From assembly GCA_902167325.1 (NCBI GenBank), contig LR632930.1, forward strand, positions 3,224,001-3,288,000: a stretch of DNA of 64,000 nucleotides, written 5' to 3'. The translations under genes were made by a program, and so were the position numbers. Each line of letters starts with the position of its first letter. The stretch's first letter is position 1. This stretch comes from Chitinophaga pinensis (lineage in GTDB: Bacteria; Bacteroidota; Bacteroidia; Chitinophagales; Chitinophagaceae). Positions 26,036-33,395 of the stretch are shown one piece after another. The notes beneath the pieces are model-generated. The model was given only the letters and a program-made list of their open reading frames with translations. It was not told the DNA's origin and did not search any database.

Positions 26036-26186
26036 CTTTCTTGCAATTATCTGGCAGCAGAGATGAAACGCTGATGCCTTTTTTTCAACCTACTCCACCT
26101 TTCAACCTCATCCGATAATATCATGCATTTACGTTAAATTAGGATAACCAAGATCCTGTTGCAATCATCCCGTTTAATGAAATACC

Positions 26187-26789
26187 ATGCCTCAGTCAAT
26201 TGATAACTTTCATATCACAGAAACCCCGGTAACCGTGGAACTATGGTTCCACAAACAATTCCGCCACTGGTTTGATCTGTGTTGTTCCCTGATATTCACG
26301 GCTTGCGCCATATGGCTAACATGGCTGATTTTCCGGGATGGTGTATCCGCCTTATCGTGGGGACCATTGGTGCTGGGGATCTTCCTCATCTTCGCAACGT
26401 TTCTGCTGGCTGCGGATACGGTATCCCGGCTGATCGTACCATCGGGCAAAATGTTATGGATAGACAAACTGGCCCGGACCATTACCATTCGTCCATCTAT
26501 ATTCCAGACACGCACATACCCGCTGAAAGAAGTGAACCGGCTTACTTCAGGGAACCGTCATGTGAGGGTGTCTTTTCTTCACTATATGCGCAAACCTGTT
26601 CCCCGCACCCTCCGGCTAAAGCTGAAGAATGGAGCTACCGTGAATCTGGCGCATCTTTCCACCACCAATATCATCAACATGGGTAACAGGCATCCCAGAA
26701 CGGATGCGATCAGGCGTGCAAAGAAAATCGCGGAAGAATTGAACAGGCATATTCAACAGTTAAATGAAGGGCCGGTAAATGTGAAGTGA
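26187..26789 (+). CDS. Small membrane protein, first of a tandem pair
   Basis: A 200-residue protein of unknown function. Two transmembrane helices (residues about 31-50 and 56-78, forming a hairpin) follow a short N-terminal segment (SIDNFHITETPVTVEL). A basic, beta-rich cytoplasmic part (KLARTITIRPSIFQTRTYPLKEV) and a C-terminal helix (AIRRAKKIAEELNRHI) come after. The layout recalls small PH-like (bPH) membrane proteins, but I see no firm signature. The next gene is a paralogue with the same length and order of parts, so the pair arose by tandem duplication. Confidence 0.7.
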   Translation: MPQSIDNFHITETPVTVELWFHKQFRHWFDLCCSLIFTACAIWLTWLIFRDGVSALSWGPLVLGIFLIFATFLLAADTVSRLIVPSGKMLWIDKLARTITIRPSIFQTRTYPLKEVNRLTSGNRHVRVSFLHYMRKPVPRTLRLKLKNGATVNLAHLSTTNIINMGNRHPRTDAIRRAKKIAEELNRHIQQLNEGPVNVK

Positions 26790-26838
26790 GTTTTACAATG
26801 ATTTGATGTAAATTTATTTCATCACCGGCAACCGGCTT

Positions 26839-27441
26839 ATGACAAAGCGCTTCGACAACTTTCGCATTACCGATACCCCCACCTCCGTGGGGCTTATTTT
26901 TTATAAGTCGCTCAAAGACTGGCTGGATACCCTCCGTTCCCTTGTATTGGCAGGTGCTGTTACCTGGCTGGCCTGGTTCTGCATACGCTCAGGACTGGAA
27001 GACATGAAATGGCTGTACCTGTTGCTGGGAGCCGTATTTGCCTTCGGAACGATCCTGTTGGGCAGAGGCGCATTGGCAAGACTGTTCAAACCCATGGGCC
27101 AGATCCTCACGATTGATAAGCTCACAGGCATCCTTTCCATCCGCAAAACCATCTTCCGCACCCTAACGTACGATACAAACGAAATCGTTGGTTTGCTCGT
27201 AACGGGCGCACCTACCAAACGCATCGGAAAAGACGGTGGCGGCGCAGCTGCACACTGTACCATCCAACTACGCATGAAAGGTGGGGAAGTAATCCACCTG
27301 CTGGATGTGAACACCAATATGGTGGTAGACCTCGATAACCGTGCGGTGGAATCAGAAGTATACATCCGCGCTAAGAAAGTAACGATGGAACTGAACAGGA
27401 TACTGAAAGTGAAGTATACGTGGGAGGGGTTTAAATGTTAA
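26839..27441 (+). CDS. Small membrane protein, second of a tandem pair
   Basis: A 200-residue paralogue of the preceding gene. Shared landmarks are RFDNFRITDTPTSV at the start, a two-helix hairpin (about residues 35-52 and 58-76), LTIDKLTGILSIRKTIFRTLTYDTNEI in the middle (against WIDKLARTITIRPSIFQTRTYPLKEV in the first copy), and a C-terminal helix with RAKKVTMELNRIL. Function is unknown. It starts 49 bp after the first copy and its last 7 bases overlap the start of the TonB-like gene, so all three are probably one transcript. Confidence 0.7.
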   Translation: MTKRFDNFRITDTPTSVGLIFYKSLKDWLDTLRSLVLAGAVTWLAWFCIRSGLEDMKWLYLLLGAVFAFGTILLGRGALARLFKPMGQILTIDKLTGILSIRKTIFRTLTYDTNEIVGLLVTGAPTKRIGKDGGGAAAHCTIQLRMKGGEVIHLLDVNTNMVVDLDNRAVESEVYIRAKKVTMELNRILKVKYTWEGFKC

Positions 27442-27884
27442 AAGTCATCTTTTCATTAATACTTATGATAACAGGGATGTGTAATTCCTACCCGAAACGG
27501 GCGCAGCAATTGAACCCAATAAACAGCTGCGTGGGTACTTATGATTCCCTCTATCGCGGACCTGTATTACTGTTTGTAGAAGTAATGCCCGAATACCCCG
27601 GGGGAGAAGCCCGGCAGAACGAATTCTTCACTAGACACTTCCGATACCCGGCCCGGCAGGTTACCCTCCAAACCCAGGTAACAATCAGTTACTTTGTAAC
27701 CCCGGAAGGTAAAATCATTCACCCGCATATAGCAGGTAAATCACCGAAAGTATATACACTCGTAGATCAGGAAGCTATCCGCGTGTTTAAACAAATGCCC
27801 CGCTTTAAACCGGGTAAATGTAATGGACGTAATATTGCAGTGAAGATGACATACCGGGTGAGTTGCATGAAGTTGCAGGATTAA
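27435..27884 (+). CDS. TonB C-terminal-domain protein (short, exported)
   Basis: A 149-residue protein. A hydrophobic N-terminus (MLKVIFSLILMITGMCNSY) predicts export or lipidation at C16. The TonB_C-like domain follows: VEVMPEYPGGEARQNEFFTRHFRYP, then VTISYFVTPEGKIIHPHIAGKS and AIRVFKQMPRFKPGKCNGR. Full TonB has a membrane anchor and a proline-rich spacer, which this lacks, so it is one of the many stand-alone TonB-domain proteins of Bacteroidota. The start lies inside the last codons of the upstream membrane-protein gene. Confidence 0.82.
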   Translation: MLKVIFSLILMITGMCNSYPKRAQQLNPINSCVGTYDSLYRGPVLLFVEVMPEYPGGEARQNEFFTRHFRYPARQVTLQTQVTISYFVTPEGKIIHPHIAGKSPKVYTLVDQEAIRVFKQMPRFKPGKCNGRNIAVKMTYRVSCMKLQD

Positions 27885-27901
27885 TCTGTGTGGGTTACCT
27901 A

Positions 27902-28057
27902 TTATTCTGATATCAACTGCTGATATAGCTGATAATTTTCATCATCAAAACATACAAACAATACTTTCTCAATCTCCCCTTATACCTGCAGGAATTCCTT
28001 AACACTTTCCACAGCTATCCGGGCAGCTTTATCTTTAGGGAACTTACATACTTGCAT
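27902..28057 (-). pseudogene. Fossil C-terminus of a macro-domain protein
   Basis: Read on the minus strand from about 28057 to a stop at 27902-27904, the frame gives VCKFPKDKAARIAVESVKE, then an in-frame TAA at 27980-27982, then GEIEKVLFVCFDDENYQLY. Both parts match the end of macro-domain (ADP-ribose/O-acetyl-ADP-ribose hydrolase) proteins: FPKDKAA..A...V..F followed by IEKVIFVCFD.ENY. The N-terminal two thirds are missing and sequence of the RHS gene begins where they should be. It is too short and broken for a functional gene. Confidence 0.65.
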
Positions 28058-28753
28058 CACGTAAACCCGGCCAGCCCCTCCGGTGGTCAGGTTAAAGTAT
28101 TGACTAAAATCAAGTATGATCAGGCCGGAAGGATGACGGAAGGACGGCAGCAGCTAAATGGTGGTACTGAGAAAACGCTGATGACTTGTACTTACGATGA
28201 GCTGGGTAGGTTAAAATCTAAAGTATTAGGTGCCGGTATTGAAACATTGGCATATGATTACCATTTACGAGGCTGGCCTACAGGCGTCAACAAGGCCTTT
28301 GTGAATGGCACTTCATCAACAAATTACTTCGGCCAGGAACTGTCTTATGATTATGGCTTTACATCGAATTCAGCAACCGGTAATATTGCCGGTGTTAAAT
28401 GGAAATCGAAAGGGGATAATATTGCCCGGGCATATGGCTATTCTTACGATGCAGTAAACCGCTTGAAGAATGCGGACTTTAACCAGCAAAACACCGGAAG
28501 TACAGCCTGGACCAAAAATCTTGTCGATTTCACAGCAAGTAATTTCCAGTACGATGAAGGCGGCAACCTGCTGTCGATGCGGCACCAGGGCCTCAAAGCT
28601 GGGGCAATTGCCTCCATTGATAATCTGACTTATACTTATAAGGCAAATAGTAATAAACTGGACGCTGTTACTGACCAGGTTACTGGCCCGGTTTCCGGGC
28701 TGGGCGATTTTACTAACGGTGCAAATACCGGGACAGATTATGCCTATGATTAA
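28052..28753 (+). pseudogene. RHS-repeat gene, 5'-truncated, first fragment
   Basis: A 233-codon fragment with YD-type RHS repeats (IKYDQAGRMTEGRQQL, CTYDELGRLKSKVLG, YGYSYDAVNRLKNADF, FQYDEGGNLLSM). The frame starts at a TTG without a signal peptide and RHS similarity begins abruptly at about 28055, against the macro-domain fossil, so the long N-terminal part of a normal RHS protein is gone. It ends at TAA (28751-28753) in the middle of a YD repeat. The codons after the stop (NGNLTQDLNR) continue the repeat in the same reading frame, so this is a nonsense mutation and not a natural gene end. Confidence 0.82.
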
Positions 28754-28834
28754 AACGGGAATCTCACGCAGGACCTGAACCGCAATATCCAGGCAGGGCA
28801 AATACAGTTTAATTACCTGAATCTGGTTTCACAG

Positions 28835-30892
28835 GTGGTGGTCCAGAACAAGGGTACAATCCAGTATGCTTTCGATGCAGCAGGCGTAAAGCACCGTAAA
28901 ACCATATCCCAGGTGGAGAATGGTGTTCCTCAAACCGTGAAATTCGATTATATCGGAAATATCGTTTACAGGAATGATTCTCTTTTGTTTTTCATGCAGC
29001 CGGAAGGCCGCGTAAGAGCATTGTATGAAGGTGGAACAATAGCATATGTTTATGATTACTTCCTCAGTGATCACCTGGGTAATACCCGTATGGTACTGAC
29101 TGAGGAAACCCTGTCTCAAACTTATCTCGCTTCCATGGAAACGGAGCGGGCTGTTGTAGAAAATAAATTATTTAGTAATGTAGATGCCAGCAGAAGTGCA
29201 GTTCCGGTTGGCTACCCGGTAGAAACCGGTAGTGAGAACAAAGCGTTAGCCAGATTGAATGGAAACGATCCAAACCGGAGAATTGGACCCAGCCTTGTTC
29301 TTAAAGTGATGGCTGGAGATACTGTTCGCCTGGGAGCGCTGGCATTTTATAAATCGCAGGCAGGTAATTCACCGGTTCCTGCAAATGCTCCGGTAGCTGA
29401 TATGGCTACTGCATTGGTGAATGCTTTTGGTAATCCCGGAGCGATGATAGCGGAAAGTCATAGTTCTCCAACTTCATCTGCTGCTCAGCAGTCGGGAAGG
29501 GGATTGCCGGGGAATTCCATGAATCGTTTGAGAAACACCGAGCCGGAAAATGCTGCAAATGAAGCCCGTCCACGTGCATACCTTAATTTTGTAGTGTTCG
29601 ATGAACAATTTAACTTAGTTGAGTCCAATAGCGGAGTTAAGCAGGTAACGGCCAGGCCGGATGAAGTACAGACGCTGGCGCAGGATGAAATGGTGATTGA
29701 TAAAAGCGGGTTCCTGTATGTGTACACCAGTAATGAATCTTCGCAGGATGTGTTCTTTGATAATGTAACGGTAGCCTTAGCAACCGGACCGGTTCTGGAA
29801 GAAACTCATTATTATCCCTTTGGCCTCACGATGGCAGGGATCAGCATCGAAGCGGCTGGTAAATTGGCGAACAGGGTTCAGTTCAATGGAAAGGAATTAC
29901 AGCATCAGGAATTCGGTGCGGAAGGACTGGAGTGGTATGATTATGGGGCCAGGATGTACGATCCCCAAATAGGCAGGTGGCATGCTGTTGATCCTTTGGC
30001 TGAAAAATACTCACCTTATTCTCCTTATAACTTTGCAGTTAATAACCCGGTTTATTATTATGATGAAGATGGGCGCTTTTTAGGAACTTTTATTGGTGGT
30101 TTAGTTGGGGGGATAGTCGGTGGAGTAAGAGCAGCAATCAAAGGAGAGAATGTAGGGAGAGGTTTTGGAAGAGGTATGGTTGCAGGTATGGTCGCCGGTG
30201 CAATTGTAGATATTACCGTTGCGACAGGAGGAACTGGGACTGTTGCGCTACTTGCCGGTGGTGCATTGTCTGGAATGGGGGGGAATGCAGTAGATCAGTT
30301 TTTCAACATCAAGGATGGTAAACAAAAATCATTCAACTGGGGCGAATCTGCAGTCTCCGGAGTCATAGGTGCTGGATTGAGTTATGGCGGGTCATTAATT
30401 ATCGGTAAGTTAGCACCTGTATTTTCAAAAGTATTTGGTAGGAATACCAGAGGGCAGAATCAGATGTTATCATGGCGTTCGCCGCAGATGGGTAATCCTA
30501 ATCTGGATGAAGTAGTTCCGGTAACAGGGAGTACTCCGGTTGCAGCTCCAGTACCTGCAGCGCCTCCGGCACCTGCATTTCAAGGGACATACAAGACATT
30601 TTCAAAAAGTAACTATAGGCATAATTTACAAGTTTCTACCGGACAGACAGGGGTAGGGATGGATGCACATCATATTTTTCCCCAAGCAGCGAGGTTTCAA
30701 CAGCATTGGAATAGAGTTGGGTTAAATATAAACCATCCAAGTAACATGGCGTGGTGGGCGTCTGGTCCTCATCGGCAAGCGGCAGCGGCTTATAATAAGG
30801 AATGGGATAGATACTTTTTTAGGAAGCCACAAGCGAGTTTGCAAGAAATTCAGAACTATGGGCACTTTTTAAGAACTAAATATGCATTTTAA
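28835..30892 (+). CDS. RHS core and HNH-type toxin tip (downstream part of the broken RHS gene)
   Basis: A 685-codon frame from an internal ATG, in the same phase as the upstream fragment. It has remaining YD repeats, the RHS core (ARMYDPQIGRWHAVDPLAEKY, NNPVYYYDEDGRF, about residues 369-415) and a glycine-rich hydrophobic pre-toxin region (about 417-530). The tip has DAHHIFPQ (H612, H613) followed by HRQAAAAYNKEW, typical of HNH/endonuclease VII-type polymorphic toxins (AHH or DUF2380-like). Without the lost N-terminus it probably cannot be delivered. The immunity-like gene follows after 2 bp. Base composition is lower in GC than in the neighbouring core genes. Confidence 0.82.
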   Translation: MVVQNKGTIQYAFDAAGVKHRKTISQVENGVPQTVKFDYIGNIVYRNDSLLFFMQPEGRVRALYEGGTIAYVYDYFLSDHLGNTRMVLTEETLSQTYLASMETERAVVENKLFSNVDASRSAVPVGYPVETGSENKALARLNGNDPNRRIGPSLVLKVMAGDTVRLGALAFYKSQAGNSPVPANAPVADMATALVNAFGNPGAMIAESHSSPTSSAAQQSGRGLPGNSMNRLRNTEPENAANEARPRAYLNFVVFDEQFNLVESNSGVKQVTARPDEVQTLAQDEMVIDKSGFLYVYTSNESSQDVFFDNVTVALATGPVLEETHYYPFGLTMAGISIEAAGKLANRVQFNGKELQHQEFGAEGLEWYDYGARMYDPQIGRWHAVDPLAEKYSPYSPYNFAVNNPVYYYDEDGRFLGTFIGGLVGGIVGGVRAAIKGENVGRGFGRGMVAGMVAGAIVDITVATGGTGTVALLAGGALSGMGGNAVDQFFNIKDGKQKSFNWGESAVSGVIGAGLSYGGSLIIGKLAPVFSKVFGRNTRGQNQMLSWRSPQMGNPNLDEVVPVTGSTPVAAPVPAAPPAPAFQGTYKTFSKSNYRHNLQVSTGQTGVGMDAHHIFPQAARFQQHWNRVGLNINHPSNMAWWASGPHRQAAAAYNKEWDRYFFRKPQASLQEIQNYGHFLRTKYAF

Positions 30893-30894
30893 TT

Positions 30895-31416
30895 ATGGAA
30901 ACATTTTATCAGCAGAACCTTAATTTAGATAGAGCTGAAATTAGACTTGAGAGTTTATTACAGTATGATCATGTGAAATTGAGAAGAGGTGAGTATACTC
31001 CTGCATCCCCTTTCACTATGAAAGTCTCTGAAGGGAAACGATTTTATGATTTAGTTGGATTTCAGGATACTTCCAACTGGGCTATTTCTGAAAAGCTCTA
31101 TTCATTACTGATTCAGTATAAAATCACAGGTTGGAAAGCATTTGAATTGGAAATAAAGGATGTTGAACTTAAATACTATGGATTTCAAATTACAGGAAGA
31201 TGCGGTGAGTTAATCGATCCGGACGAACCTGGATTTTATACAGGACTCAAGTTTGATATAAGTTCATGGGACGGATCGGACTTTTTTTGCCCTGGGGAAT
31301 CGGTTGTAACACTTTGCACACAAAAAGTGAAGGAGATTTTAGTTGGCAATAAAATATCCAATTGCGAAATTACAGATATTAATTTGGCCGAATCCTTTTC
31401 ATCTGGAAAGGAATGA
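30895..31416 (+). CDS. Probable immunity protein for the RHS toxin
   Basis: A 173-residue cytoplasmic protein without a signal peptide. It starts 2 bp after the toxin stop, the usual place for a cognate immunity gene. WAISEKLYSLLIQYKITGWKAFELEI followed by KYYGFQITGRCGEL resembles Imm11/Imm43 (DUF1629-type) immunity proteins. The assignment to that group is from memory and the pairing is inferred from position. The frame is AT-rich relative to core genes and intact, which fits retention as a protective orphan even though the RHS gene is broken. Confidence 0.65.
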   Translation: METFYQQNLNLDRAEIRLESLLQYDHVKLRRGEYTPASPFTMKVSEGKRFYDLVGFQDTSNWAISEKLYSLLIQYKITGWKAFELEIKDVELKYYGFQITGRCGELIDPDEPGFYTGLKFDISSWDGSDFFCPGESVVTLCTQKVKEILVGNKISNCEITDINLAESFSSGKE

Positions 31417-31443
31417 TTGGAATCTATTATACAGTAAAAACAA

Positions 31444-31545
31444 AGCGCCCCAGAAGAGGCGCTCGCATGTGTTCGCTCTGTAAGCATGGTTTCCCAACGG
31501 AAACCGGCAGCCGTGTTAGCTGTAATCCCATTGGTGGCTGCCGGT
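31444..31545. other. Structured non-coding stretch after the RHS island
   Basis: Two inverted repeats are visible: AGCGCC/GGCGCT (31444-31449 / 31458-31463), which on the minus strand is followed by TTTGTTTTT like a terminator, and a perfect 10-bp repeat ACCGGCAGCC/GGCTGCCGGT (31503-31512 / 31536-31545). No intact minus-strand gene precedes the terminator-like hairpin. The 68-codon frame here (31413-31619) is not convincing. I see nothing else in 31546-31646. Confidence 0.4.
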
Positions 31546-31646
31546 ATGCAGTAAGCCGCTGCACAACGCTAAACTACTACCTGCTCTTCCTGCTTTTAGC
31601 CGTACTTTTTCGCGAATGAAATTGCCGGTAGTAATACTCAAATGAT

Positions 31647-31675
31647 AAAGGCCGCCCGGAATGGACGGCCTTTTC
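31647..31675. terminator. Intrinsic terminator
   Basis: Stem AAAGGCCG/CGGCCTTT (31647-31654 / 31666-31673) with flanking A and T runs. It could end transcripts from either the immunity gene or the lipoprotein gene at 31753. Confidence 0.75.
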
Positions 31676-31752
31676 TTGTGGTTCTTTACTCGAACGGATG
31701 TACGTACGGGTTTGCTTCGAAGGGATATGATCGGGTATGAAAAAGATGTTAA

Positions 31753-33159
31753 TTAAAGCGGGATGTGCCAGGAGATGCTAATGCTTTTTGAGGTTTTGTC
31801 ACACTCACTGATCATGCGGTAAGCAGTGAAAGTGGTAGATCCTTCAAGCACGGTTCCGGGTGCAGTACCCCAGGTGTCATAATTAATCTTGCCACTGGAA
31901 GGCTTCATGGTATGTGCGTCACAATCGTGGTAACCGGAACCCCAATCCTGTTCAAAGATATTCACGGAAACAATAGCCCCACCGGGGAAACCTATACCGA
32001 AAGGATAGCTCCCTGCCTTGGCGGTGGGGTTACCTTCTCCTAATACCACTGCTGCGGAAACGAGTACTTCGCCAACACCATCAATAACGGATGAGCCGCC
32101 TATTCCGAACGTTTTGCTGCCGGCTGTTCCGCCAACTATTTCTCCTTTCACATAGTATTCCTGTCCGTTAATACCCACTTTGATCCATGCGCGCAGCAGG
32201 GAAATCTGCTCCCTGAGATACATTTTACCGCCATTGCGTACACCGCCGGGTACTTTGGGGTCAATGATGGGAGGGATTTCTGTCAGGGTTACCTGTACAA
32301 TAGCGTAATCATCTGTCAGCGTAGCCGGGGCGGTATACTTCGCGGTGGATTTGACATTGTTGGTAACCACGATGGTGCCAGGGCCTTCAATGATCTGCCA
32401 GTTTTCTATAACAGGGTTCTTTTTGGATACGATATAGTAATTGTAACCATTGTTCTCGAAATTGGGAACCAGTGGAGCCAGCAACAGTTCGTCAGGGTCT
32501 GTGACTCTCTTGGCTGAGGCAAGATAGCCCACTCGTATTTGGGTAGATTCCCCGGCATCCAGCGCATCATCATCTGCAAAGAGCATAAACTTCTCGAAGA
32601 ACTCAAACAGGCTGAAGCTGGATTTCTCCACCGTCAGGGTGCCTTCATCTTTATCAAGGGCAGTAGGTAAAGCGATCCACTGACCGGTAGTTTCATCGCG
32701 GGAGGCTACCTGGAGGGCATCGGCATTGTCGTCGAATACGTCCATGTCGTAGTTCATGGTGATCTTTACCGGCTTGTTAAACTTCACACTGTGAGGCAAC
32801 AGTTCATAGCTGGTCTTTTCTGCACGCTTCTGCAGGGTGTTTTCCACCGGACGGATACTGAAAGTGGTAGCAGCGGCTACAGCACCTGCGGGTACCTCGA
32901 TGGCAATATTCCCGTCAAGACTGGCCAATGTAGCGCCTGCGGGGCCTATAACGACTGTTGCAGCATTGCCGGTGGGTGCGGCCTTGGGTGTTACCAGCAG
33001 TTTCATATCTGCGGGGATCTCGGTGAACGGACCGGGCTTTTCACCCGGACCATTATCTTCTTTCGGGTTCTTTTTGCAGGAACCTGTTATCAGTAATAAA
33101 GTAAAGAGAATAGCTGCGGGCATTCTGTTACGCAGAATTGCGAATGTGGGACTAAGCAT
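31753..33159 (-). CDS. Large surface lipoprotein with ZU5-like N-terminal domain
   Basis: A lipoprotein of about 468 residues of unknown function. The frame opens at 33171; I prefer the ATG at 33159, which gives a basic n-region (AILRNRMPAAILFTLLLITGSC) with the lipidated cysteine at 28. After a Pro/Gly linker, GPAGATLASLDGNIAIEVPAGAV is typical of the ZU5-like beta domain of Bacteroidota lipoproteins. The rest is beta-rich, with no enzyme motif. A perfect -7 box (TAATTTTG on the minus strand, plus 33182-33189) lies just upstream and would leave almost no leader for the 33171 start. Confidence 0.75.
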   Translation of the reverse strand: MLSPTFAILRNRMPAAILFTLLLITGSCKKNPKEDNGPGEKPGPFTEIPADMKLLVTPKAAPTGNAATVVIGPAGATLASLDGNIAIEVPAGAVAAATTFSIRPVENTLQKRAEKTSYELLPHSVKFNKPVKITMNYDMDVFDDNADALQVASRDETTGQWIALPTALDKDEGTLTVEKSSFSLFEFFEKFMLFADDDALDAGESTQIRVGYLASAKRVTDPDELLLAPLVPNFENNGYNYYIVSKKNPVIENWQIIEGPGTIVVTNNVKSTAKYTAPATLTDDYAIVQVTLTEIPPIIDPKVPGGVRNGGKMYLREQISLLRAWIKVGINGQEYYVKGEIVGGTAGSKTFGIGGSSVIDGVGEVLVSAAVVLGEGNPTAKAGSYPFGIGFPGGAIVSVNIFEQDWGSGYHDCDAHTMKPSSGKINYDTWGTAPGTVLEGSTTFTAYRMISECDKTSKSISISWHIPL

Positions 33160-33181
33160 GTTGTGAAGCATTATTGTAGCA

Positions 33182-33189
33182 CAAAATTA
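33182..33189 (-). promoter_or_regulatory. -7 box for the lipoprotein gene
   Basis: Minus-strand TAATTTTG matches TAnnTTTG exactly, 22 bases before the preferred start at 33159. No clear -33 element. Confidence 0.45.
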
Positions 33190-33338
33190 TCACCACGGCA
33201 AAGGGGGAATTCCAGTATTATCGCTCAATTTTTTTCTGAGTAATTGTACCTACCTGCTTAAAACAGGTGTATCCACCTGAAAGGAGGTATTGGGTGGCTG
33301 AAATGACATCTGCCAGCCTGTAGCATTCGGCCAGAATG

Positions 33339-33375
33339 AAAAAGGGCTGACCACTATATAATGGTCAGCCCTTTT
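33339..33375. terminator. Terminator of the SusCD/metalloprotease operon
   Basis: A perfect 14-bp stem (33340-33353 / 33362-33375, core GGGCTGACCA) with A and T runs lies 20 bases after the stop at 33396. It is the first strong terminator downstream of the locus that begins with the ECF sigma gene. Confidence 0.88.
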
Positions 33376-33395
33376 CAAAAGCATGGTTTCTATAA

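Noticed and set aside
28052..31416. Recent insertion-sequence mobility
   Set aside because: I found no transposase, terminal inverted repeats or target-site duplication around the RHS island; the borders look like recombination junctions.
31413..31619. A 68-codon plus-strand frame after the immunity gene
   Set aside because: It covers two inverted repeats, overlaps the previous gene end and has no recognisable protein features.
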